Positions 1 to 5,740 of a stretch of 6,487 bases of DNA are shown here, piece after piece. The first letter of the stretch is position 1. Each line of letters opens with the position of its first letter. A program made the position numbers and the translations under genes. The notes under the pieces are model-generated. The model was given only the letters and a program-made list of their open reading frames with translations, did no database searches and was not told the DNA's origin. The DNA comes from Ferruginibacter sp. (GTDB taxonomy: Bacteria; Bacteroidota; Bacteroidia; Chitinophagales; Chitinophagaceae), in the NCBI GenBank assembly GCA_030831725.1, contig JAURKN010000012.1:1-6487 (forward strand), given 5' to 3'.

Positions 1-101
1 CCCTATTGCAGGTAGGCGCTGTTCCTATGATTGTCTCCCTTTCAGATCTTGTGGTTGTGGAAAAGAAAATAGAAACTGAAGTTCAAAAAAAATCAAATTA
101 G
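1..101 (+). CDS. 3' end of an unrecognised gene (partial)
   Basis: Only the last 32 codons are visible, read in the frame that starts at base 3 and stops at TAG 99-101. The tail has a hydrophobic stretch (VGAVPMIVSLSDLVVV) followed by a charged, lysine- and glutamate-rich end (EKKIETEVQKKSN). The other two + frames hit stops (frame 1 at bases 13-15, frame 2 at 74-76) or give cysteine-rich, unlikely protein, so this is the most credible coding frame. I do not recognise the family from so short a piece. Its stop codon lies inside the last codons of the convergent ribF gene, giving a 9-bp tail-to-tail overlap. Such overlaps are common in compact genomes and fit a real gene end, but chance openness over 100 bases cannot be excluded. 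Confidence 0.45.
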   Translation, partial: LLQVGAVPMIVSLSDLVVVEKKIETEVQKKSN

Positions 102-1031
102 TCGGGAAAAATATTGAATCGCGTTTTCCCTGTCTGCAAGAAGCTGTGTTTTAAGTGCATCCAAATTGGGAAAGGGTGTAACACCCCTCAACTTGCTGTG
201 AAGCTTCACTCTGATTGTTTTACCATACAGATTGCCATCAAATCCGAGAACATGCACTTCGATGGACCTTTTTAAATCGTGAATGCTCGGACGATCTCCG
301 ATATGCATCATCGCTTGAAAAACCTGGTCATTATCCATCAACACAGTTACCACATAAACCCCATAACCGGGTACCAATTTGTTTGGCTCAGTCAGTTCCA
401 GATTCGCTGTCGGAAATCCAATGGTTCTGCCCAACTTATTGCCCTCAATGACTGCTGCTGAAAATTCATAATCATAACCCAATGATTGGTTTGCCATTTC
501 TATCTCGCCTTCCTGAATTTTTTCTCGGATCAATGTGCTGCTGATGGTAGCCTGCTTGATTTCATAAGCCGGAATTTCTTCCAAACAAAAAGAACCCTTT
601 TGAGCGTATTGCTCCATCAGTTCAAATCCGCCAGCCCTCTCTTTGCCAAATCGATGGTCATGACCGATTACCACTGTGTGTGGATTGAATTTTGCAATCA
701 GAAAATCTTCAATGTACTGTTCCGGACTCATGGATGCGAATTTCTCATCAAAATTGACAAGAACAAGATGATCGATTCCTAAATCGGAGAGAAGGCGGGC
801 TTTCTCATCCAAAGTGTTCAAAAGAAACAATGGTTTGCCGTGATTTGTCAAAAAATGTCTTGGGTGAGGATGAAAGGTGATTACTACCGCATTACCTCCG
901 ATTGAATTGGAAATTTCAATGAGTCGGTTTAATATCTTTCTGTGTCCGGTATGTACACCGTCGAAACTACCAACTGTGACGACTGTTTTTCCGGGCAGGG
1001 TTAATTCTGCTGCATTTGGGTGAATGACCAT
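93..1031 (-). CDS. ribF: Bifunctional riboflavin kinase / FMN adenylyltransferase (FAD synthetase)
   Basis: This cytoplasmic enzyme phosphorylates riboflavin to FMN and then adenylylates FMN to FAD, both using ATP. At 312 aa it is the normal size for prokaryotic RibF. The N-terminal nucleotidyltransferase domain (about 1-185) shows GSFDGVHTGH at 21-30, the GHDHRFGK loop at 123-130 and ISSTLIR at 163-169. The C-terminal flavokinase domain (about 186-312) has GFPTAN at 205-210, the nucleotide/Mg-binding motif, then IGDRP at 244-248, and EVH at 258-260, whose Glu258 aligns with the catalytic glutamate of the family. His243 stands where Asn is usual (NIGxRP), a mild variation. The ATG at 1029-1031 puts the first motif at the expected distance, and no Shine-Dalgarno sequence is visible, as is usual in Bacteroidota. 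The gene is divergent from the purM homologue across 66 bp. No FMN riboswitch fits in that gap. Confidence 0.96.
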   Translation of the reverse strand: MVIHPNAAELTLPGKTVVTVGSFDGVHTGHRKILNRLIEISNSIGGNAVVITFHPHPRHFLTNHGKPLFLLNTLDEKARLLSDLGIDHLVLVNFDEKFASMSPEQYIEDFLIAKFNPHTVVIGHDHRFGKERAGGFELMEQYAQKGSFCLEEIPAYEIKQATISSTLIREKIQEGEIEMANQSLGYDYEFSAAVIEGNKLGRTIGFPTANLELTEPNKLVPGYGVYVVTVLMDNDQVFQAMMHIGDRPSIHDLKRSIEVHVLGFDGNLYGKTIRVKLHSKLRGVTPFPNLDALKTQLLADRENAIQYFSRLI

Positions 1032-1041
1032 AAATCGGGTG

Positions 1042-1049
1042 TAAAACTA
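1042..1049 (-). promoter_or_regulatory. Possible -7 box of ribF
   Basis: Read on the minus strand this is TAGTTTTA, one base from the Bacteroidota -7 consensus TAnnTTTG. It lies 10 bp before the ribF ATG, which would give a very short leader. No TTG -33 box is present at 19-21 bp upstream. The match is weak and could be chance in AT-rich DNA. Confidence 0.3.
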
Positions 1050-1085
1050 TGGATAATAATACACGAGAAATCGATAAATCCAATT

Positions 1086-1093
1086 TAGTTTTG
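1086..1093 (+). promoter_or_regulatory. Probable -7 box of the purM homologue
   Basis: TAGTTTTG is an exact match to the Bacteroidota -7 consensus TAnnTTTG. It ends only 4 bases before the ATG at 1098, so the transcript would begin at or within a few bases of the start codon. No TTG -33 box is visible at the expected spacing. The match is exact but short, so confidence is moderate. Confidence 0.5.
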
Positions 1094-1097
1094 CACC

Positions 1098-2285
1098 ATG
1101 AGTCAAAATAAATCACTCTACGACCAACGAGGTGTTTCTGCACACAAAGAGGAAGTACTTTCAGCAACGGAAAAATTGGACAAGGGCTTGTTTCCGTTTG
1201 CATTTTGCAAGTTATATCCTGATTATCTCTGCAAAGACGATGCTTTTGTGAATGTAATGCACGCAGATGGGGCAGGAACAAAAAGCATTTTGGCTTATCT
1301 CTATTGGAAAGAAACCGGAGATATTTCTGTTTGGAAAGGAATAGCCCAGGATGCCATTGTGATGAATTTGGATGATTTGCTTTGCGTGGGCATATTTACC
1401 GATATCGTTTTCAATTCCACAATAGACAGAAACAAACATTTGATACCCGGCTCCGTATTGAACACCATCATCAACGGCTCCCAATCGATTTTTGATATGC
1501 TTCATTCCTATGGTGTGGAAATTCATTACCTCGGTGGAGAAACCGCAGATGTAGGCGACGTTGTAAGAACTGTGGCCGTAAATGGCACCATGACCGCAAG
1601 GTGGCCCAAAAAAAAGGTGATAACCAACGAGAAAATCCAACCGGGCGATGTGATTGTCGGTTTAGCCAGTTACGGGAAAGCCAACTATGAAAATGAATAC
1701 AATAGCGGCATTGGAAGCAACGGACTGACATCTGCAAGACACGACGCAATTGAAAAATCGTATGCCAATCAATATCCTGAAAGCTTTGATCCGGGGTTAA
1801 ATGATGATGTGGTTTATATTGGGAAAAATCGACTTACAGACAACCCTCTTGAAGCAGAAAATCATTTTGAAAATCTTGGAAAAATGCTTCTTTCTCCCAC
1901 AAGGACTTACGCCCCGGTGATCATGAAAATGTTACAAAATCACTTTGAAGATATCCACGGTTTGATCCATTGCAGCGGTGGTGGTCAAACCAAATGTCTG
2001 AAGTATTTGCCTGGTAATATGAAAGTCGTAAAAGACAATCTATTCAATCCACCACCTGTATTTCAATTGTTGCAAAAGAACAGCAATAGCAGTAATAGAG
2101 AAATGTTCGAAGTGTTCAATATGGGTTGCAGACTCGAGATTTACTGCCCTGAATCAAGCGCATCAGGTTTCATTTCATTGGCTCAATCTTTCGGTATTGA
2201 TGCACAAATCATTGGCAGGGTGGAAGAGGATGTTAAAAAATCTTTGGAAATCAGGTTTGGTGATGAAGTAATTGTTTATTCATGA
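1098..2285 (+). CDS. purM: Phosphoribosylformylglycinamidine cyclo-ligase (AIR synthase), long Bacteroidota type
   Basis: PurM closes the imidazole ring of FGAM with ATP to make aminoimidazole ribonucleotide, a step of de novo purine synthesis in the cytosol. The protein shows HADGAGTK at 55-62 (matching the GTDGVGTK nucleotide loop of E. coli PurM), LGGETAD at 145-151, SNGL at 207-210, LLSPTRTY at 264-271, a glycine motif CSGGGQTK at 292-299, and EMFEVFNMGC at 335-344, all in the family order. At 395 aa it is about 50 residues longer than E. coli PurM. Part of the excess lies between SNGL and LLSPTRTY (about 211-263). The usual C-terminal GGGF/L..N.PR motif is replaced by SGGGQTKCLKYLP. From memory, both features are typical of the Bacteroidota branch. 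The start is supported by the N-terminal YDQRGVSAHKEEV segment typical of that branch. No other purine gene adjoins it, so it is probably transcribed alone. Confidence 0.88.
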   Translation: MSQNKSLYDQRGVSAHKEEVLSATEKLDKGLFPFAFCKLYPDYLCKDDAFVNVMHADGAGTKSILAYLYWKETGDISVWKGIAQDAIVMNLDDLLCVGIFTDIVFNSTIDRNKHLIPGSVLNTIINGSQSIFDMLHSYGVEIHYLGGETADVGDVVRTVAVNGTMTARWPKKKVITNEKIQPGDVIVGLASYGKANYENEYNSGIGSNGLTSARHDAIEKSYANQYPESFDPGLNDDVVYIGKNRLTDNPLEAENHFENLGKMLLSPTRTYAPVIMKMLQNHFEDIHGLIHCSGGGQTKCLKYLPGNMKVVKDNLFNPPPVFQLLQKNSNSSNREMFEVFNMGCRLEIYCPESSASGFISLAQSFGIDAQIIGRVEEDVKKSLEIRFGDEVIVYS

Positions 2286-2302
2286 CACAATCGATACATT
2301 TG
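2271..2302 (+). promoter_or_regulatory. Promoter of the ftsE homologue
   Basis: TTG at 2272-2274 (-33 box) is followed after 20 bp by TACATTTG at 2295-2302, an exact match to TAnnTTTG. Both spacing and sequence fit the Bacteroidota primary sigma factor promoter. The -33 box lies in the last codons of the purM homologue and the -7 box just after its stop. Transcription would start near 2308, leaving a leader of about 25 nt before the ATG at 2332. This is the best promoter match in the window. Confidence 0.65.
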
Positions 2303-2331
2303 TAAATAACCATCAAGTTCAACTTTTAAGC

Positions 2332-3021
2332 ATGTCTCAGTCAATCATAGAACTTAAAAATGTAAATATTTACCAAAGCGGTAATCTTGTGCTCAACAAC
2401 GTCAATATCTCAGTAGAAAAAGGCGAATTCGTATACCTGGTTGGAAAAACAGGAACCGGAAAAAGCAGTCTCCTGAAAACATTATACGGAGATTTGGAGC
2501 TCACGGAAGGGGAAGGGTGGGTTGTCGGACACAATCTTAAAGGACTCACTTGGAAAACAGTACCTTTTTTAAGAAGAAACCTTGGGGTGGTGTTTCAGGA
2601 TTTTCAATTGTTGACAGATAGAAATGTCAATGAAAACCTGAGATTCGTATTGAAAGCCACTGGATGGAAAGATGAACAATTGATCAAAGACCGTATAACC
2701 GATGTGCTGGAAAAAGTGAACCTGAAATCAAAAGGATTCAAAATGCCATTTGAATTGAGTGGAGGCGAACAACAACGTGTCGATATCGCAAGAGCGCTGT
2801 TAAACTCACCACGATTGATACTTGCTGATGAACCGACGGGTAACCTTGATCCAGAGACCAGCGATGAAATCATGCAATTGCTTTTCCATATCTGCAAGGA
2901 TTTCGAAACAACCATTGTTATGGCCACGCACGATTATATGGTTATCAATAAATTCCCTGCTAGAACGATAAAGACAGAACAAGGAAAAGTGGTTGATAAT
3001 GCTAGCATAGCCACGTCTTGA
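2332..3021 (+). CDS. ftsE: FtsE-type ABC transporter ATP-binding protein
   Basis: This is a single nucleotide-binding domain of 229 aa, the usual FtsE size, with no membrane segment. FtsE is the cytoplasmic ATPase partner of the membrane protein FtsX; together they control peptidoglycan hydrolases at the division site. Visible motifs are Walker A GKTGTGKS at 38-45, Q-loop FQDFQLL with Gln89, the stretch LKATGWK at 107-113, signature LSGGEQQR at 142-149, Walker B LILADE at 162-167, NLDP at 171-174 and the H-loop MATHD with His200. All catalytic residues are intact, so the ATPase should be active. I chose ATG 2332 over the upstream in-frame TTG at 2272, because the latter is inside purM and forms part of the likely promoter. 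No FtsX gene adjoins it. A lipoprotein-export (LolD-like) or other MacB-type ATPase is the main alternative, since these families share motifs. The last 20 bp overlap the convergent glycosyltransferase gene. Confidence 0.82.
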   Translation: MSQSIIELKNVNIYQSGNLVLNNVNISVEKGEFVYLVGKTGTGKSSLLKTLYGDLELTEGEGWVVGHNLKGLTWKTVPFLRRNLGVVFQDFQLLTDRNVNENLRFVLKATGWKDEQLIKDRITDVLEKVNLKSKGFKMPFELSGGEQQRVDIARALLNSPRLILADEPTGNLDPETSDEIMQLLFHICKDFETTIVMATHDYMVINKFPARTIKTEQGKVVDNASIATS

Positions 3022-4126
3022 TTTCCGCAGCCAAACCCTCATTATCGTATCGCTTAAGTCCCAAAACTCTCTTATTCAAATCCTCTTCTGTAAATGGGAG
3101 ATTGAAATAATGTTCTATTTTTTTTGAGAGATCGATTGAACCATCAAATACCTCAAATCCCGATTCTATTCCTGAACCTTCAATGGCTTCTTGATTCACA
3201 AGACAATGTCGTCCTTTGAAAAGGGCATGCATCACTTTTAGCTTGATTCCTGTATGATTGAAAGAAGGAAGTATATTGATTTGGGCTTTTGAAATCAAAT
3301 CGTCCAATTCATGCTCCGAAAGATTTTCAACGATACAGGTGTGTTTATATTGATATACTTTCTGCTTCAATGATGGCGATGGATTTTTTCCGGCGATAAC
3401 CAGCGGTATTTCATTTTTACTGAAAACTTCATCCAGTAACCATTCAACGGCTTTTATATTTTCATTCACCTCCAAATTACCATGGTAAAGACAATAGTTT
3501 CCCAACCCAGAAGGAGAGGAAACATTTTTCCAGGGCAGAAAAACAGGAAGAAAAGAGATATTCTTGCAATGGAGTTGATCTTTGTAAATACCTGCATCTT
3601 TTTCACTTACCGACCAAAAATCGAACAACCTAGCCATCTTTTTCTCATATGATTTCAGGAGAAAAGATTCGAGTTTGAAATAGAGTTTAAGAAAAAAATC
3701 AGTCTCCAACTCCGCGAGTCTTCTGTAATACATGAACTCGACATTATGTAGACGAATTTTAATTTTTCTGTCTTTACCCAAATCATGTAGAAGCGGAAAA
3801 GTGGTATGTATTCCTTCAAAAATTATCGGGAATGTATCTATTCTTAGGTTTTCAATCAACTTCTGAGAAGACCTCGACCTGACAATGTAAGGCAAATGAA
3901 AGCGAGTTCCTGAGAAAAAAGACGTTCTTGGATAATAGTTTACCGTTGCACAAAAACGTTCGAGTATCGGAGCATGTTCCCCTTTTTTGGTATAACAATG
4001 AAGGTGGATTTTGATTCCGGTTTCCGACAGCGACTTTATCTTGTAGAACAAGTCGAATACCCCGCCAAAATCAACTGGCCAGGGAACCTGATGTGTGACA
4101 ATATGTATTTCTTCAGGCAAGGACAT
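3002..4126 (-). CDS. GT-B fold glycosyltransferase, second gene of the operon
   Basis: A 374-aa cytosolic protein without signal peptide, probably moving a sugar from a nucleotide-sugar donor to a surface glycan or glycolipid. The specific substrate cannot be read from sequence. The N-terminal acceptor domain opens with an IHIVTHQVPWPVDFGG strand-loop (7-22), a glycine loop typical of GT-B enzymes, and contains KIRLHNVEFMYYRRL (123-137). The C-terminal donor domain begins near 210 with YCLYHGNLEVNENIKAVEWL, followed by PLVIAGKNPS (241-250) and the donor-site region ILPSFNHTGIKLKVMHAL (285-302). In that region the two glutamates of the usual GT4 E-x7-E motif correspond to Thr292 and His300, so the canonical pair is absent. 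The ATG at 4124-4126 lies inside the end of the preceding glycosyltransferase gene (14-bp overlap), implying co-transcription and probably coupled translation. The stop overlaps the end of ftsE by 20 bp, leaving no room for a terminator before ftsE. Confidence 0.8.
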   Translation of the reverse strand: MSLPEEIHIVTHQVPWPVDFGGVFDLFYKIKSLSETGIKIHLHCYTKKGEHAPILERFCATVNYYPRTSFFSGTRFHLPYIVRSRSSQKLIENLRIDTFPIIFEGIHTTFPLLHDLGKDRKIKIRLHNVEFMYYRRLAELETDFFLKLYFKLESFLLKSYEKKMARLFDFWSVSEKDAGIYKDQLHCKNISFLPVFLPWKNVSSPSGLGNYCLYHGNLEVNENIKAVEWLLDEVFSKNEIPLVIAGKNPSPSLKQKVYQYKHTCIVENLSEHELDDLISKAQINILPSFNHTGIKLKVMHALFKGRHCLVNQEAIEGSGIESGFEVFDGSIDLSKKIEHYFNLPFTEEDLNKRVLGLKRYDNEGLAAEIKTWLC

Positions 4127-5204
4127 TTCGATAAAATTGAATCAAAACTTCAGATTCTTTCTCCCAGTTCCATTCAGCTGCTGCCGAAGTGCAATTATTA
4201 TGCAATTTCAGCCATAGTTGATCATCCTGCAAAAGCAGATTAAGATGGTTTGCTATGGAAACGGGGGAAATATCACTAATCAATAACGCAATTTCATGCT
4301 GATTGTTCATTTCTCGATATACAGGAAAATCTGAGGTCAATTGAGGAACTCCTGCGTGTAAATAATCAAAAAAACGATTGGCAAGGGAGAAATAGTTGCT
4401 TTTTGCGTTTGGTTCAAACAGCGTAATACCAATGCGATATTCAGGTGTTATTTTTTTTAGTTGATCCGGAGAAACGATTCCATGAAAAAAAACCTTGTTT
4501 TTTAATTCATGTAGTTCCACCAATGCAACAGCTTGCTCTATGAAATTGCCACTGCCAAAAATGTGAAGTTCAGCATTCACGTTTTTCATGGCCGGTATAA
4601 GCTGCTCAAAACATCTTCCTTCATTAACCGCACCCTGGTAAATAATTTTCCTCTGTCTTGGCTTATCAGGATTCACATCGTTCTTTAAGGATATGCTTCT
4701 GATAACACCATAATCAAGTTTATATATTTTTTTGAATTCTTCTGCGATTTGCTGATTAACGGTGTACCCATATTTGAATTTCGGAACAGCATATTGCTCA
4801 ATTTTTTTCCAAATACGATAAATCATTGGTCTTTCGACAATCTCTTTCATCTCACAAAAAAGCTCATGTGCATCATATATTCTTTTACAACCTTTCCATT
4901 GGCTGATCCATAAAGAAGGTAAGATTGTATCAAGATCCACGGCTCCGATCAAATTCGGTCGTTTCTCAAACCACAAAAAAAAGAAAAGTCGAATATTGAA
5001 CTCTGCATATGATAAAAACCCCTTTTTAAACAAGCAACGGATTCTTTTTTGCTTGTATGGCCGATTTTCAAGGGGATTTGAATCTGACAGAGATCTTCCA
5101 ATCAGCATAACTTCGTGTCCGGCAGTAACAAGAGATGAACAAATACGTATCATTCGCTGATCCGTGTTCAAATCGTTTGTTACTGTAAAATAGATTTTGG
5201 CCAA
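4113..5204 (-). CDS. GT4-like glycosyltransferase, first gene of the operon, TTG start
   Basis: A 363-aa predicted cytosolic GT-B glycosyltransferase, likely for polysaccharide or glycoconjugate assembly; donor and acceptor are unknown. The N-terminus KIYFTVTNDLNTDQRMIRI (3-21) and HEVMLIGR (30-37) are typical of a GT4-like subfamily. IYDAHELFCEM (109-119) is the family's D-x-HE motif, and TVN (148-150) follows. The donor domain begins about 186 (KIIYQGAVNEGRCFEQLI), with ELHIFGSG (212-219) and NRFFDYLHAGVP (276-287). In that last motif Asp280 replaces the glutamate usual in NKxFEY. The start is TTG at 5202-5204. There is an in-frame stop upstream (TAA at about 5245-5247) and no in-frame ATG between, while the next in-frame ATG (Met18) would remove the conserved first strand. 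An out-of-frame ATG at 5219-5221 opens a 13-codon reading frame across the TTG. A frameshift error near the start is the alternative explanation. Confidence 0.82.
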   Translation of the reverse strand: MAKIYFTVTNDLNTDQRMIRICSSLVTAGHEVMLIGRSLSDSNPLENRPYKQKRIRCLFKKGFLSYAEFNIRLFFFLWFEKRPNLIGAVDLDTILPSLWISQWKGCKRIYDAHELFCEMKEIVERPMIYRIWKKIEQYAVPKFKYGYTVNQQIAEEFKKIYKLDYGVIRSISLKNDVNPDKPRQRKIIYQGAVNEGRCFEQLIPAMKNVNAELHIFGSGNFIEQAVALVELHELKNKVFFHGIVSPDQLKKITPEYRIGITLFEPNAKSNYFSLANRFFDYLHAGVPQLTSDFPVYREMNNQHEIALLISDISPVSIANHLNLLLQDDQLWLKLHNNCTSAAAEWNWEKESEVLIQFYRNVLA

Positions 5205-5209
5205 AATCT
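5192..5209. repeat. Perfect 18-bp palindrome over the glycosyltransferase start codon
   Basis: AGATTTTGGCCAAAATCT is perfectly self-complementary and is centred between 5200 and 5201. It contains the TTG start codon (5202-5204) of the first glycosyltransferase gene. As DNA it could be an operator for a dimeric regulator. As RNA it could fold over the start codon, although a hairpin would need to open several central bases to form a loop. The symmetry is certain; the function is not known. Confidence 0.6.
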
Positions 5210-5228
5210 CTGTTTTTTCATTGACAGG

Positions 5229-5251
5229 GGTAAAAAAATCAGTTTTTTACC
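5229..5251. repeat. 9-bp inverted repeat in the glycosyltransferase operon leader
   Basis: GGTAAAAAA (5229-5237) and TTTTTTACC (5243-5251) are perfect inverted copies separated by ATCAG. The repeat lies 25 bp before the TTG start and just inside the probable transcript. The stem is A/T rich and weak as RNA, so a protein-binding site is as likely as a hairpin. No U-tract follows it on the minus strand in the arrangement expected of a terminator. Confidence 0.5.
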
Positions 5252-5253
5252 AA

Positions 5254-5284
5254 CGGAAATACCATATTTTGAAGGTTTTTACAA
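5254..5284 (-). promoter_or_regulatory. Weak candidate promoter of the glycosyltransferase operon
   Basis: On the minus strand, TTG (5284-5282) is followed after 20 bp by TATTTCCG (5261-5254). Spacing fits the Bacteroidota promoter, but the -7 box differs from TAnnTTTG at two of the conserved bases. Transcription would start near 5248, inside the 9-bp inverted repeat. Confidence 0.25.
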
Positions 5285-5324
5285 GAAAAAAGCCCGATAT
5301 GTAGCTAAATTCAAGGAAAAGAAC

Positions 5325-5332
5325 TACCTTCG
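5325..5332 (+). promoter_or_regulatory. Probable -7 box of the rpsO promoter
   Basis: TACCTTCG differs by one base from TAnnTTTG and lies 48 bp before the rpsO ATG. A start near 5338 would give an A-rich leader of about 43 nt without a Shine-Dalgarno sequence. No clear TTG -33 box is present at 19-21 bp upstream. Confidence 0.45.
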
Positions 5333-5380
5333 CACGCGAAAATAATAGAAATAAAACACAGGGTTTTAAAAAACAAAGAA

Positions 5381-5653
5381 ATGTCTCATTTAACAAGCGA
5401 AAAGAAAGCAGCCATCTTTCAAACTTATGGCGGAAAATCAACCAATACCGGTTCCATCGAAGGACAGGTAGCTATGCTCACCGAGCGTATCAATCATATT
5501 TCAAACCACCTGAAGCAGAACAAAAAAGACTTCTCTTCACAGCGTGGATTGATGATGATGGTAGGTAAGCGTAAGCGTTTGCTCACATATCTCAATAAGC
5601 ATGACCTTACCGGTTATCGCGCCCTCATTGAGAAATTAGGTCTCCGTAAGTAA
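5381..5653 (+). CDS. rpsO: 30S ribosomal protein S15
   Basis: S15 is a primary 16S rRNA-binding protein of the small subunit platform, where it helps nucleate central-domain assembly, and it contributes to an inter-subunit bridge. The product is 90 aa, against 89 in E. coli, and matches along its whole length: TGSIEGQVAMLTERINHISNHL at 23-44 around the first rRNA-contacting helices, the KKDFSSQRGL turn at 48-57, and the C-terminal LTGYRALIEKLGLRK. The Gly in TGSIEGQ is, from memory, usual in Bacteroidota where E. coli has TGSTEVQ. The ATG is preceded by an A-rich stretch (AAAAAACAAAGAA), in line with Shine-Dalgarno-poor Bacteroidota initiation. It is followed by an intrinsic terminator and then pnp, the widely conserved rpsO-pnp order. 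S15 represses its own mRNA in several bacteria, but I see no obvious leader fold here that would show this. Confidence 0.97.
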   Translation: MSHLTSEKKAAIFQTYGGKSTNTGSIEGQVAMLTERINHISNHLKQNKKDFSSQRGLMMMVGKRKRLLTYLNKHDLTGYRALIEKLGLRK

Positions 5654-5660
5654 TCTTTAT

Positions 5661-5729
5661 GAATGCGTAATCTACAACAAATCATATCCCAACTCTTATA
5701 AGTTGGGTTTTTGTTCTTGTAACGCATTC
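5661..5729. repeat. Long-range 8-bp inverted repeat enclosing the rpsO terminator
   Basis: GAATGCGT (5661-5668) is perfectly complementary to ACGCATTC (5722-5729). The pair brackets the terminator hairpin, so a read-through transcript could form a closing stem below it. The 8-bp match is exact; whether it forms is unknown. Confidence 0.4.
5688..5712 (+). terminator. Intrinsic terminator after rpsO
   Basis: A perfect 7-bp stem CCCAACT (5688-5694) / AGTTGGG (5701-5707) with a 6-nt loop is followed directly by TTTTTGTTCTTG. It lies 35 bp past the rpsO stop codon and 70 bp before pnp, so it would end most rpsO transcripts while allowing some read-through into pnp, as at the rpsO-pnp junction of E. 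coli. Confidence 0.85.
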
Positions 5730-5740
5730 CTTTATTCATC

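Noticed and set aside
104..130. GGGAAAA / TTTTCCC inverted repeat just after the stop of the first partial gene
   Set aside because: It has a 13-nt loop, no U-tract directly follows on either strand, and it lies in the ribF C-terminal coding sequence, so a terminator call is not supported.
1032..1097. FMN riboswitch upstream of ribF
   Set aside because: The whole divergent gap is 66 bp, too short for the conserved RFN fold, and none of its conserved helices are visible.
967..1281. Minus-strand open frame across the ribF-purM gap, and other antisense frames inside purM, ftsE, rpsO and pnp
   Set aside because: They lie opposite strongly identified genes, have atypical composition, and show no motifs.
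2272..2331. TTG-initiated 20-codon N-terminal extension of the ftsE homologue
   Set aside because: It starts inside the purM homologue, coincides with a good promoter, and is not needed for the ABC domain, which begins normally after ATG 2332.
5247..5441. 64-aa minus-strand reading frame over the rpsO promoter and start
   Set aside because: It is rich in Phe, Leu and Trp as expected from antisense of A-rich DNA, overlaps the start of rpsO, and resembles no family I know.
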